Source: Romboutsia timonensis (GTDB taxonomy: Bacteria > Bacillota > Clostridia > Peptostreptococcales > Peptostreptococcaceae). From it: a stretch of 64,000 bases of DNA. Numbering within the stretch: the stretch's first letter is position 1; each line of letters begins with the position of its first letter. Below are positions 1-9,323 of the stretch, piece by piece. A program made the position numbers and the translations under genes. Where the stretch lies: NCBI RefSeq assembly GCF_900106845.1, contig NZ_LT629862.1, positions 45,062-109,061 of the forward strand, in the 5' to 3' direction. The notes under the pieces are model-generated. The model saw only the letters and a program-made list of their open reading frames with translations. It was not told the origin of the DNA and searched no databases.

Positions 1-690
1 ATCATTTATAGGTGTTGTATCTACTACTTCATCTTCTTTTGTTTCTTCTGTTTTTATAGTTTCTAAATATATATCAACTGGCAAGAATGAACAATATTTA
101 TCTATTATATTTCTTACTGTGTATTCTTCTAGGAACTCTTTACTATCATCTGCTAAGAATAATGTAATTGTTGTTCCTCTTGTCTCTCTATTATCTGATT
201 GTGTCAATTCAAATTCTAATCCATCTTCACTTACCCATCTTACTGGTGTTGCATTTTCTTTATACGATAGTGTATCTATTTGTACTTTTTTAGATACCAT
301 AAAAGAAGAATAGAATCCTAATCCAAAGTGTCCTATTATATCATTTTCTTCATTCATTTTATCTTTATATGTGTTGAAGAAATCTTCTGCACCTGAGAAT
401 GCAACTTGATTTATATATTTTTCTACTTCTTCAGCAGTCATACCTATACCATTGTCTTCAAATATAAGTGCTGAATTTTCTTTATCTATAGATACTTTTA
501 TTTTATAATTTTCATCAGTATTACCTTTAGCTTCACCTAATGAAATTAGTTTTTTGTATTTATTTACTGCATCGCAACCATTGCTTATAAGTTCTCTTAT
601 AAATATATCTTTGTCTGAATATAACCATTTCTTTATTATTGGAAAAATATTTTCCGCATGTATTGATATACTACCCTTTTGATTTGTCAT
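1..690 (-). CDS. htpG: HtpG (Hsp90-family chaperone), N-terminal part only
   Basis: First 230 codons of the ATP-dependent cytosolic chaperone HtpG; the window edge removes the middle and dimerisation domains. The visible part is the GHKL ATPase domain: N-box ELISNGCDA at residues 33-41 (catalytic Glu33, Asn37), EDNGIGM at 78-84 and the glycine-rich lid GHFGLGF at 120-126. The ATG at 688-690 follows the strong ribosome binding site AGGAGGAG. A CIRCE operator overlaps the promoter, so HrcA control is expected (inference). The gene is separated from the purine operon by that operon's terminator. Family identity is secure. Confidence 0.97.
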   Translation of the reverse strand, partial: MTNQKGSISIHAENIFPIIKKWLYSDKDIFIRELISNGCDAVNKYKKLISLGEAKGNTDENYKIKVSIDKENSALIFEDNGIGMTAEEVEKYINQVAFSGAEDFFNTYKDKMNEENDIIGHFGLGFYSSFMVSKKVQIDTLSYKENATPVRWVSEDGLEFELTQSDNRETRGTTITLFLADDSKEFLEEYTVRNIIDKYCSFLPVDIYLETIKTEETKEDEVVDTTPIND

Positions 691-754
691 TTTATCTCCT
701 CCTAATTTTAATTAAAAATTTATGGGATAAAATTAAGTTCCCTTTATAGGTATT

Positions 755-796
755 ATTGTATCACTTTTGTTAGCACTGTCAAGTGTAGAGTGCTAG
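755..796 (-). promoter_or_regulatory. htpG promoter overlapped by a CIRCE operator (HrcA site)
   Basis: Read on the minus strand, TTGACA (777-782) and TACAAT (755-760) are 16 bases apart. The inverted repeat TTAGCACTG-N9-GAGTGCTAG at 770-796 matches the CIRCE consensus (TTAGCACTC-N9-GAGTGCTAA) with one change in each arm and covers the -35 box. HrcA repressing from this position is inferred from the family. Confidence 0.85.
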
Positions 797-805
797 CAAA
801 TATAA

Positions 806-843
806 AAAGAATAGTATACTGACAAATCAATATACTATTCTTT
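806..843 (-). terminator. Terminator of the purine operon, after purL
   Basis: The 13-base arms AAAGAATAGTATA and TATACTATTCTTT enclose a 12-base loop, and a short T run follows on the minus strand. It lies 10 bases after the purL stop. Confidence 0.8.
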
Positions 844-852
844 AATAAAATC

Positions 853-3800
853 TTATTTAAAGTAATTTACTCCAGATTCAAATATATTTTGATCCTTTTC
901 ACCTATTATATTCTTTATAACATGCTCTCCTATTCTCTCAGAGTGGCCCATCTTACCAAATATTCTACCATCAGCACTTGTTATACCTTCAACTGCATAA
1001 GTTGAACCATTTGGATTAAAATCTATATCATACGTAGCATTATCATTGAAATCTACATACTGAGTAGCTATTTGACCATTAGCTATTAACTGTCTCATAA
1101 CTTCTTCACTAGCAACAAATTTACCTTCTCCATGAGATATTGCTATACTGTGAGTATCTCCAACTTCTGTAGCTTTAAGCCATGGAGATTTATTCGACGC
1201 TATTCTTGTTCTAACTATCTTAGATTGATGTCTACCTATGTTATTATAAGTTAATGTAGGTGCATCAACTGTAGTTTCTCTTATTTCACCATATGGAACT
1301 AATCCAAGTTTTATAAGTGCTTGGAATCCGTTACATATCCCTAGCATTAATCCATCTTGCTTAGTTAAGAATTCATTAACAGCTTCAGCGACTTTAGGAT
1401 TTCTAAATACTGTAGCCATAAACTTAGCTGAACCATCTGGCTCATCACCTGCACTGAACCCTCCAGGTAACATTATTATTTGTGACTTACGTATTTGTTT
1501 AACTATAGTTTCTATAGAGTCTTCTATATCTTTATATGTTAAGTTCTTAAACACTTCTATATTTGTGTTTGCTCCTGCTTTTTCAAAAGCTCTTTGTAAG
1601 TCGTATTCACAGTTTGTTCCAGGGAACGTTGGTATGAATACTCTTGGTTTTGCTATAGTTATAGATGATTTTTTAGCCTCACCTTGAGATATAAAGTTTA
1701 TAGTCTCTATCTTTTCTTTTATATCTACTGACTTAGTTGGGAATATAGGCTCTAGTGTTTCACAATGAGCATTATATAATTCTTCTAATGATATTTCTTC
1801 ATTTTCTATTATTATACTTTGTTCTTCTGTTGTAGATCCTAGTACTATATAGTTATATCCATCTAATAAACTTAAATCTTCACTTGCTAATTCAAGTACT
1901 ATATTTCCATAGTTCGGTTTAAATAAATCTTCTACACCTTCATTAAACTTAAATCCTATTCTATTACCAAATGCCATTTTACTTATAGCTTCCCCTATAC
2001 CACCAAATCCAAGTGCATATGTTGATAATACCTGTTTATTGTGTATAAGTTCTGTTACTTTATCTAGGTTTTTCTTTAACATTTCAAAGTCAACTACATC
2101 ATTTTCTAATCTATCTGTTGATAACATTACAACTTGTGAATTAGTTTTCTTGAATTCTTGTGATACTACATATTCTGCATCCACAGTATCCACAGCAAAT
2201 GATACTAATGTTGGTGGTACATCTATATCTTTAAATGTTCCTGACATACTGTCTTTTCCACCTATTGCAGGTATACCAAGTCTATTTTGAGCATAATATG
2301 CACCTAAAAGTGCTGCAAATGGTTTACCCCATTTTGTAGGGTTATCCCCAAGTTTTTCGAAATACTCTTGTAAAGTAAGTCTTATCGAATCATATTTACC
2401 CCCAATAGCCACAGCTTTACACACAGATTCAACTACTGCATATAATGCACCGTGGAATGGGCTCCATTTTCCTATTTTAGGGTTATATCCATATGTCATT
2501 ATTGTTGAAGTATTAGTTTCTCCACCAAGTACTGGTATTTTTGCTACCATACCTTGAGCTTCTGTTGCTTGATACTTACCACCAAATGGCATAAGTACAG
2601 TATTTGAACCTATTGTATTATCAAATCTTTCTACTAATCCTTTTTTAGAACAAACATTTAAGTCTGATAATACTTCCATAAATTTATCTTTTATATCTTC
2701 TTCTATAGCTAATTCACTTTCTCTTTCTTTTAACTCACTTTTAAAGAATGTGCTTTCTTCGTTAACTTTATCAACATGAACTTTAGTAGTTTGTTTAACT
2801 CCATTTGTTTCTATGAAATTTCTACTCATATTAACTATTGCTTTACCATTCCAGAACATTCTCATATATCCAGTATCAGTTACTGTAGCTACATGAGTTG
2901 CCTCTAAGTTTTCTTGTCTTGCTAAGTCTATGAATTTATCTTTATTAGAAGCATTTATAACTACTGCCATACGTTCTTGCGATTCTGATATAGCTATTTC
3001 AGTTCCATCAAGTCCATCATATTTTTTAGGAACTAAATCTAGATTTATATCTAAGCTATCTGCAACTTCTCCTATAGCAACACATACTCCACCTGCTCCG
3101 AAGTCATTACATCTTTTTATCATTTGTGCTACTTCTTTATTTCTGAAGAATCTTTGTATCTTTCTCTCATTTGGTGCATCTCCTTTTTGAACTTCTGCGC
3201 TACAAGTAAGTATTGATTCTTCGCTATGCTCTTTAGATGAACCTGTAGCTCCTCCACATCCATCTCTTCCTGTTTTTCCTCCAAGAAGTATAACTATGTC
3301 ACCATTTTGTGGAACTTCTCTTACTACATTTTCTTTAGGAGCTGCAGCTATTACTGCACCGATTTCCATTCTCTTTGCAACGAAGTCTTCATCATAAACT
3401 TCTGCAACTTGACCAGTTGTAAGTCCTATTTGGTTACCATATGAACTATATCCATGAGCAGCCTCAGTAGTTATTTTTCTTTGCATAAGCTTACCTGGCA
3501 ATGTATCTTCTAAAGTTGTTCTTGGATCTGCACTTCCTGTTACTCTCATTGCTTGATATACATAACTTCTTCCTGATAATGGGTCTCTTATTGCTCCACC
3601 TAAACAAGTTGCAGCTCCACCAAATGGTTCTATTTCTGTTGGATGGTTGTGCGTTTCATTTTTAAACATTACTAAATATGGTTCTACTTCTCCATCTATT
3701 TCAACATCAACATTTATACTACAAGCATTTATTTCTTCACTTACATCTAAATCTTCTAATTTACCTCGTTTTCTTAATTCTTTCATAGCTATAGTTGCTA

Positions 3801-4650
3801 TATCCATTAAGCATATATCTTTTTGTCTATCTATATAAACATTTTTTCTTGATTCAAGATACATATCATAAGCTTCTTTTATTATATCTGTGTACTTACC
3901 ACTTTCTATTTTTACATCTTCTATTTCAGTCATGAATGTCGTATGTCTACAGTGATCTGACCAATAAGTATCTAAGACTTTTATCTCTGTTATTGTAGGA
4001 TTTCTCTTTTCAGTATTTTTAAAATATCCTTGAACATGAGCTAAATCACCTAATGTCATAGCAAGTCCGTTATTCTTTAAAAATACTTTTAACCCTTCTT
4101 CATTTAAATCTATAAATCCATCTAATATTTCTACTTCTGTAGGAATTTCTGTTTCCATCTTTAAACTTTCTGGTTTTTCTAAAGAAGCTTCTCTACTATC
4201 AACTGGATTTATTATATAATCTTTTATTTTATCAAACTGTTCATCTGTTATATTTCCTGTTAATATATATAATTTAGCAGTATTTATTTCTGGTCTATTA
4301 CCTTCATTTACTATTTGTATACATTGAGCTGCCCAATCTCCTCTTTGATCATATTGACCTGGAAGATATTCTATAGCAAATACTCTTTCCCCTTCATTAA
4401 ACTCTAGTGTTTCATGATAAACAATATCTAAGTTAGGCTCTGAAAATATTGTTTTTGCTGCATTTTCATATACTTCTCCATCTATTCCTTCTATGTCATA
4501 TCTATTTAAAATTCTTACGTTTTCTATAGTATCTATGTGTAAACTTTCTATTAAATCCTTTTTTAAAGCTTTAGCTTCAAGGTCAAATCCTTGTCTTTTT
4601 TCAACTAATATTCTTCTAACACTTGACTCTAAACTTATAGTACTTAACAT
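853..4650 (-). CDS. purL: Phosphoribosylformylglycinamidine synthase, single-chain PurL
   Basis: Converts FGAR, glutamine and ATP to FGAM, step four of purine synthesis. At 1265 residues it is the large form that fuses PurS-, PurL- and PurQ-like parts, as in many clostridia and proteobacteria. The C-terminal class I glutaminase is clear: PGGFSAGDEPDG, the nucleophile Cys in GICNGFQALIKLG, and the His of SHGEGKF. The central synthase shows THNHPTEIEPF and the ATP-binding GGKTGRDGCGGATGSS. The start ATG at 4650 follows AAGGGAG. It is the last gene of purECFMNHDL but is separated from purD by a 205-base structured spacer, unlike the tight joins elsewhere in the operon. Confidence 0.98.
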   Translation of the reverse strand: MLSTISLESSVRRILVEKRQGFDLEAKALKKDLIESLHIDTIENVRILNRYDIEGIDGEVYENAAKTIFSEPNLDIVYHETLEFNEGERVFAIEYLPGQYDQRGDWAAQCIQIVNEGNRPEINTAKLYILTGNITDEQFDKIKDYIINPVDSREASLEKPESLKMETEIPTEVEILDGFIDLNEEGLKVFLKNNGLAMTLGDLAHVQGYFKNTEKRNPTITEIKVLDTYWSDHCRHTTFMTEIEDVKIESGKYTDIIKEAYDMYLESRKNVYIDRQKDICLMDIATIAMKELRKRGKLEDLDVSEEINACSINVDVEIDGEVEPYLVMFKNETHNHPTEIEPFGGAATCLGGAIRDPLSGRSYVYQAMRVTGSADPRTTLEDTLPGKLMQRKITTEAAHGYSSYGNQIGLTTGQVAEVYDEDFVAKRMEIGAVIAAAPKENVVREVPQNGDIVILLGGKTGRDGCGGATGSSKEHSEESILTCSAEVQKGDAPNERKIQRFFRNKEVAQMIKRCNDFGAGGVCVAIGEVADSLDINLDLVPKKYDGLDGTEIAISESQERMAVVINASNKDKFIDLARQENLEATHVATVTDTGYMRMFWNGKAIVNMSRNFIETNGVKQTTKVHVDKVNEESTFFKSELKERESELAIEEDIKDKFMEVLSDLNVCSKKGLVERFDNTIGSNTVLMPFGGKYQATEAQGMVAKIPVLGGETNTSTIMTYGYNPKIGKWSPFHGALYAVVESVCKAVAIGGKYDSIRLTLQEYFEKLGDNPTKWGKPFAALLGAYYAQNRLGIPAIGGKDSMSGTFKDIDVPPTLVSFAVDTVDAEYVVSQEFKKTNSQVVMLSTDRLENDVVDFEMLKKNLDKVTELIHNKQVLSTYALGFGGIGEAISKMAFGNRIGFKFNEGVEDLFKPNYGNIVLELASEDLSLLDGYNYIVLGSTTEEQSIIIENEEISLEELYNAHCETLEPIFPTKSVDIKEKIETINFISQGEAKKSSITIAKPRVFIPTFPGTNCEYDLQRAFEKAGANTNIEVFKNLTYKDIEDSIETIVKQIRKSQIIMLPGGFSAGDEPDGSAKFMATVFRNPKVAEAVNEFLTKQDGLMLGICNGFQALIKLGLVPYGEIRETTVDAPTLTYNNIGRHQSKIVRTRIASNKSPWLKATEVGDTHSIAISHGEGKFVASEEVMRQLIANGQIATQYVDFNDNATYDIDFNPNGSTYAVEGITSADGRIFGKMGHSERIGEHVIKNIIGEKDQNIFESGVNYFK

Positions 4651-4699
4651 ATCTTTTCTCCCTTTTTATATAATTAAAATGACAATACTAACTAGGTAG

Positions 4700-4806
4700 C
4701 TCGTTAACACCTTGCTCAAATATATGATTTAAACAACCTGGTAACGAGTCACTTATTATAAGTCAGATTTTATGACTTAAATTTTATTATTTAAGCCATA
4801 AAATCT
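4700..4806 (-). other. Structured purD-purL spacer with two hairpins
   Basis: The 205 bases between purD and purL hold two strong inverted repeats. At 4765-4781 and 4790-4806 are 17-base arms (AGATTTTATG...TTAAA with one mismatch). At 4700-4706 and 4742-4748 is CTCGTTA/TAACGAG, enclosing a second helix (GTTTAAAT with ATTTGAGC on the minus strand). Neither has a T run in the direction of transcription, so they are not plain terminators. They may be mRNA processing or stability elements or an unrecognised cis-regulatory RNA. I match them to no family. Confidence 0.5.
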
Positions 4807-4855
4807 ATTTTTTAATTAAATCCCTAACTATTTTATCTAATTTTAAGATTTATAC

Positions 4856-6130
4856 TTAAAAAGATATTTCTTCACAAAACTTAATCCCTATATCAGTTCT
4901 ATAATGCATTCCTTCAAAGTTTATTTTCTCTATATTTTTATATACCTTTTTAGCAGCTTCTTCTACACTGCCTGCACTTGTTGTTATTCCTATAACTCTA
5001 CCACCATTAGTAACTAAGTTTCCGTCTAACATCTTAGTTCCACTATGAAATACAACTATATCTTCATCTAAATCTTCAAGGCCAGTTATCACTTTACCTT
5101 TTTCATAATCTTCTGGGTATCCACCTGATGTAAGCATTACACAAACAGCTTCTTCTTTTTTATAATTAATTTCTATATCTTTTAATTTATTATCTAATAT
5201 AGCTTCCATTATTTTATGTAAGTCAGTTTCTAATCTGAATAAAACAGATTGAGTTTCAGGATCTCCAAATCTTACATTATATTCAAGTACCTTTGGACCA
5301 TCTTCAGTTATCATAAGTCCTATAAATAATACTCCTTTATAATTTAAATTATCTTTTTTGAAACCTTCTAAAGTTCTATTTAATACTTTCTCGCTTATTT
5401 CTTTAGACAACTCATCTGTATAGATTTCACTTGGAGAAAAAGTACCCATTCCTCCTGTGTTTGGACCTTTTTCAAAGTTGTATACTTTCTTGTGATCTTT
5501 AGCACTTACCATAGGAACTATTGTATTGTTATCTACAAATGCTAATATAGAAGTTTCAATACCTGATAAAAACTCTTCTACTACTATCTTTTCTCCAGCA
5601 CTTCCAAACTTTTTATCACTCATCATTTCCTTTAAAGTATTTATAGCATCTTCTCTATTTTCTGGTATTACAACACCTTTTCCAGCTGCCAACCCATCAG
5701 CTTTTATAACTACAGGATATCCAAAACTATCGATTTCGCTTATAGCTTCATCTAAATTTGTATATTCTTTATATTTAGCAGTTGGTATATTATGTCTTAT
5801 CATAAAGTCTTTAGAAAATGCCTTACTTCCCTCAAATGTAGAGCATTCTTTGTTTGGTCCAAATATTTTAAGACCTTCTTTTTCAAATTCATCTACTATA
5901 CCATTTACAAGGGGAACCTCTGGTCCAACTACAGTTAAATCTATGTTATTTTCTTTTGCAAACTTTACTAAATTTTCTATATCACTATCACTTATATTTA
6001 CACATTGTGCAACTTTTGCTATCCCTGCATTACCTGGAGCACAATAGATTTTTTCAACATTATTTTCTTTACTTAATTTCCAAGCTATGGCATGTTCCCT
6101 TCCACCACCGCCTACAATTAATATTTTCAT
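4856..6130 (-). CDS. purD: Phosphoribosylamine-glycine ligase (GAR synthetase)
   Basis: Joins glycine to phosphoribosylamine with ATP, the second step of purine synthesis. It is a 424-residue ATP-grasp enzyme of normal length: N-terminal MKILIVGGGGREHAIAWKL, ATP-grasp core KADGLAAGKGVV and EEFLSG, the PNTGGMGTFSP loop, and the metal site EYNVRFGDPETQ. The start follows GGGGGTAATTT. It lies 10 bases after purH in the operon. Confidence 0.98.
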   Translation of the reverse strand: MKILIVGGGGREHAIAWKLSKENNVEKIYCAPGNAGIAKVAQCVNISDSDIENLVKFAKENNIDLTVVGPEVPLVNGIVDEFEKEGLKIFGPNKECSTFEGSKAFSKDFMIRHNIPTAKYKEYTNLDEAISEIDSFGYPVVIKADGLAAGKGVVIPENREDAINTLKEMMSDKKFGSAGEKIVVEEFLSGIETSILAFVDNNTIVPMVSAKDHKKVYNFEKGPNTGGMGTFSPSEIYTDELSKEISEKVLNRTLEGFKKDNLNYKGVLFIGLMITEDGPKVLEYNVRFGDPETQSVLFRLETDLHKIMEAILDNKLKDIEINYKKEEAVCVMLTSGGYPEDYEKGKVITGLEDLDEDIVVFHSGTKMLDGNLVTNGGRVIGITTSAGSVEEAAKKVYKNIEKINFEGMHYRTDIGIKFCEEISF

Positions 6131-6140
6131 AAATTACCCC

Positions 6141-7673
6141 CTAGTGTTTAAAGTGTCTTGTTCCTGTAAACACCATTGTCATTTCATATTTATCACAAGC
6201 ATCTATTGAGTCTTGGTCTTTTATTGAACCCCCTGGTTGAACCACTGCACTTATTCCATACTCATTAGCTAATGTTACACAATCATCAAATGGGAAGAAT
6301 GCATCTGAAGCAAGTACTGCACCTTTGAAATCTTTATCTTTGTTATTTTCTAAAGCATTTTTAAGTGCCCATATTCTTGATGTTTGACCACACCCTGATG
6401 CTAAAGTTTGACCATCTTTAACTATAACTATGGCATTTGATTTCATGTTTTTAACTATTTTCATACTAAATTCCATATCTCTAAGTTGCTCTTTAGAAGG
6501 TTTCACTTTTGTTACTGCTTCATACTTATCAGCTAATACATTGTTTTTATCTTGTATTAATAACTTACCATCTAAATACTTCATATCGTATGGTTGTAAA
6601 CTCTCTTCGATTTTAGCTAATTTTAATACCCTTAAGTTTTTCTTTTGTCTTAAAACATCTAAAGCTTCTTCTGTAAAATCATAAGCTACTACTATTTCTA
6701 GGAATATTTCATTTAACTTCTTAGCAGTTTCAACATCTACTGTTGAAGTTATCCCTACTATTCCACCAAATATTGAAACTGTATCAGCTTCATAACATTT
6801 TGTATAAGCTTCTAAAGCATTAGCTCCAATTCCTACTCCACATGGATTGGTATGTTTTATAGCTACTGAAACAACTTCTTCACTATCTTTAAATTCTCTC
6901 ATAACTTCTAAGCATCCATGTAAATCATTTATATTATTAAAAGAAAGTTCTTTTCCGTTTAATTGTTCATAATTTAATATTGGATTTTTCGTATTTGTTT
7001 GGCTATATAAAATACCTGCTTGATGTGGATTTTCTCCATATCTTAAAGTTTGTTCCTTTTGGAAAGTTAAATTAAGTATTTCTGGGTACTTATCACCTAC
7101 TTCATTAGCAAAATAAGTAGATATAAGAGCATCATATCTTGCTGTAGTTGAGAATGCCTTATAAGCTAGCCTTTTTCTATCTTCTAAAGTTAACTCATTA
7201 TTTTTTAGTTTTTCTATTATAGTGTCATAATCAGCTACATCAACTATTATTGTTACATCTTTATAGTTTTTAGCAGCAGAACGTATCATAGATGGTCCAC
7301 CTATATCTATGTTTTCTATCATTTCTTCATGGCTTTTTCCAGCCTTTAAAGTTCCTTCAAAATCATATAAGTTAACTACTACTAAATCTATAGAACCTAT
7401 ATTGTATTCATTTACAGTATCCACATGAGATTTTTCATCTCTTTTATAAAGTATTCCACCATGTATATATGGATTTAATGTCTTAACTCTTCCGTCTAGC
7501 ATTTCTGGGAATTTTGTAACTTCGTCAATTGTTATTGCATTTACCCCATTCTCTTTTAGTATCTTAAATGTATTACCAGTAGATATAACTTCATATCCTA
7601 GATTGTTTAATTCTCTAGCAAATTCGACTACTCCACTTTTATCTGTCACACTTATTAATGCTCTTTTACTCAT
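6141..7673 (-). CDS. purH: Bifunctional AICAR transformylase / IMP cyclohydrolase
   Basis: Carries out the last two steps to IMP: formyl transfer to AICAR, then ring closure. At 510 residues it has the usual two domains. The N-terminal MGS-like cyclohydrolase (about 1-190) begins with ALISVTDKSGVVEFA and contains ENIDIGGPSMIRSAAKN. The C-terminal transformylase has the catalytic K-H pair in AIKHTNPCGVGIG and ends with AVVQPGGSIKDQD. Its start overlaps the purN stop by 8 bases, indicating translational coupling. Confidence 0.98.
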   Translation of the reverse strand: MSKRALISVTDKSGVVEFARELNNLGYEVISTGNTFKILKENGVNAITIDEVTKFPEMLDGRVKTLNPYIHGGILYKRDEKSHVDTVNEYNIGSIDLVVVNLYDFEGTLKAGKSHEEMIENIDIGGPSMIRSAAKNYKDVTIIVDVADYDTIIEKLKNNELTLEDRKRLAYKAFSTTARYDALISTYFANEVGDKYPEILNLTFQKEQTLRYGENPHQAGILYSQTNTKNPILNYEQLNGKELSFNNINDLHGCLEVMREFKDSEEVVSVAIKHTNPCGVGIGANALEAYTKCYEADTVSIFGGIVGITSTVDVETAKKLNEIFLEIVVAYDFTEEALDVLRQKKNLRVLKLAKIEESLQPYDMKYLDGKLLIQDKNNVLADKYEAVTKVKPSKEQLRDMEFSMKIVKNMKSNAIVIVKDGQTLASGCGQTSRIWALKNALENNKDKDFKGAVLASDAFFPFDDCVTLANEYGISAVVQPGGSIKDQDSIDACDKYEMTMVFTGTRHFKH

Positions 7674-8259
7674 TTATAAACACTCTCCTACCCTGAATAC
7701 TTAATTTATTTTCACAGAACAATCTTATACTTTCTTTTAAAATCCTATGTTCAACTTCTAAAACTCTTTTTGCAAGAGACTTTGCATCATCATCTTGTTC
7801 TACATTTACAGTTTCTTGCATTATTATTGCTCCAGTATCTGCTCCCTCATCTACAAAATGTACTGTAGCTCCAGTTACCTTCGCACCATAATCTATAACA
7901 CCTTGGTGTACCTTTTCACCGTAATACCCCTTTCCACAGAAAGAAGGTATTAACGATGGATGAATATTTATTATTTTATTTCTAAATTCATCCACAAATT
8001 TAGGAGTTATTATTTTTAAATATCCTGCTAAAACTATTAAATCTATGTTATTTTCTTTTAATAGCCCTATTATTTTATCTTCATCAGTTTCATAAATGGC
8101 TTTAATACCACTTAATCTAGCCCTTTCTAAACCATAGGCGTCTTCTTTATTTGAAATAACAAGCTTTACTGTACCATTTATTCCACCTGATTTTGTTTCA
8201 TCTATAATAGCTTGTAAATTTGTACCTCCACCAGATATTAAAACCCCAATGTTTAACAT
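7666..8259 (-). CDS. purN: Phosphoribosylglycinamide formyltransferase
   Basis: Transfers a formyl group from 10-formyl-THF to GAR. The 197-residue protein opens with NIGVLISGGGTNLQAI. It has the catalytic Asn and His in NIHPSLIPSF and the Asp in VDEGADTGAII. It overlaps purM by 7 bases and purH by 8, so the three are probably translationally coupled. The length is normal. Confidence 0.97.
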   Translation of the reverse strand: MLNIGVLISGGGTNLQAIIDETKSGGINGTVKLVISNKEDAYGLERARLSGIKAIYETDEDKIIGLLKENNIDLIVLAGYLKIITPKFVDEFRNKIINIHPSLIPSFCGKGYYGEKVHQGVIDYGAKVTGATVHFVDEGADTGAIIMQETVNVEQDDDAKSLAKRVLEVEHRILKESIRLFCENKLSIQGRRVFINE

Positions 8260-9323
8260 AAATTTACTCCTTCATGAGTATCAACAACTTCACCTATTAT
8301 ATAAGCTCTGTCTTTCATTAATTCAGTATATTTTGCATCTACATGTATTTCTTCTTCTCTATTATTTATAAAATTAACTACTTCTTCAGCTTTATCTTTT
8401 TCAACTACCATAACTAATCCGATTCCCATATTAAAACTCTTATGTAGTTCTCTTTCATCTATAGCGTTGAAGCTTTCTATTACTTTAAATATTGCTGGCT
8501 TTTCCCAAGAATTTTTATTTATATCTATTCCTAAACCTTTAGGTATAACTCTTGGTATATTTTCTATAACTCCACCACCAGTTATATGAGCTATCGATTT
8601 TATATCATATCGTTTTAATAAATCTAATACTAACTTAACGTATATTTTTGTTGGAGTTAATAAAACTTCTCCTAAAGTCATTCCTAATTCTTCTATATAT
8701 TGATCTATGTTATAGTTATATGTATCTAAGAATATTTTTCTTATGAAAGAGTATCCGTTACTGTGTACCCCACTTGATGATATCCCTATTAAAACATCCC
8801 CTGATTTAACATTTTGACCTGAAACTATCTTCGCCTTATCTGCTATACCAACAGAAAATCCTGCTAAATCATAATCATCTTCAGCATACATTCCTGGCAT
8901 CTCAGCAGTTTCTCCACCTATTAACGCACATCCTGCCATTTTACATCCATCTACTATACCACCAACTATTTGATCTATATTTTCTGCAACTAGTTTTCCA
9001 GTAGCGATATAATCTAAAAAGAATAATGGTTTAGCGCCTTGACATATTAAATCATTGACACACATTGCAACTAAATCTATCCCTACTGTATCATGTTTAT
9101 CCATCATTTGAGCTAATCTTAATTTAGTACCAACTCCATCAGTAGAAGAAAGTAAAACTGGTTCTTCCATGCCTACAAATTCATTTAGGCTATATAGTCC
9201 ACTAAAGTTTCCTAAATCACCTATTACATTATTATCATAAGTAGATTTTATTTTCCCTTTTATAAGATCTACTGCTCTGTTTCCCTCGTCTATATCTACA
9301 CCTGATTGTTTGTATGTTAACAT
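8253..9323 (-). CDS. purM: Phosphoribosylformylglycinamidine cyclo-ligase (AIR synthetase)
   Basis: Closes FGAM to AIR using ATP. The 356-residue protein has the PurM/PurL-family signatures LLSSTDGVGTKL, LIGGETAEMPGMY and HITGGGVIENIPRV. The start overlaps the end of purF by 7 bases and the stop overlaps purN by 7. No unusual residues were seen. Confidence 0.98.
   Translation of the reverse strand: MLTYKQSGVDIDEGNRAVDLIKGKIKSTYDNNVIGDLGNFSGLYSLNEFVGMEEPVLLSSTDGVGTKLRLAQMMDKHDTVGIDLVAMCVNDLICQGAKPLFFLDYIATGKLVAENIDQIVGGIVDGCKMAGCALIGGETAEMPGMYAEDDYDLAGFSVGIADKAKIVSGQNVKSGDVLIGISSSGVHSNGYSFIRKIFLDTYNYNIDQYIEELGMTLGEVLLTPTKIYVKLVLDLLKRYDIKSIAHITGGGVIENIPRVIPKGLGIDINKNSWEKPAIFKVIESFNAIDERELHKSFNMGIGLVMVVEKDKAEEVVNFINNREEEIHVDAKYTELMKDRAYIIGEVVDTHEGVNLC

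Noticed and set aside
5526-6047. 173-codon plus-strand ORF
   Set aside because: Antisense shadow of purD; no ribosome binding site and no recognisable protein.
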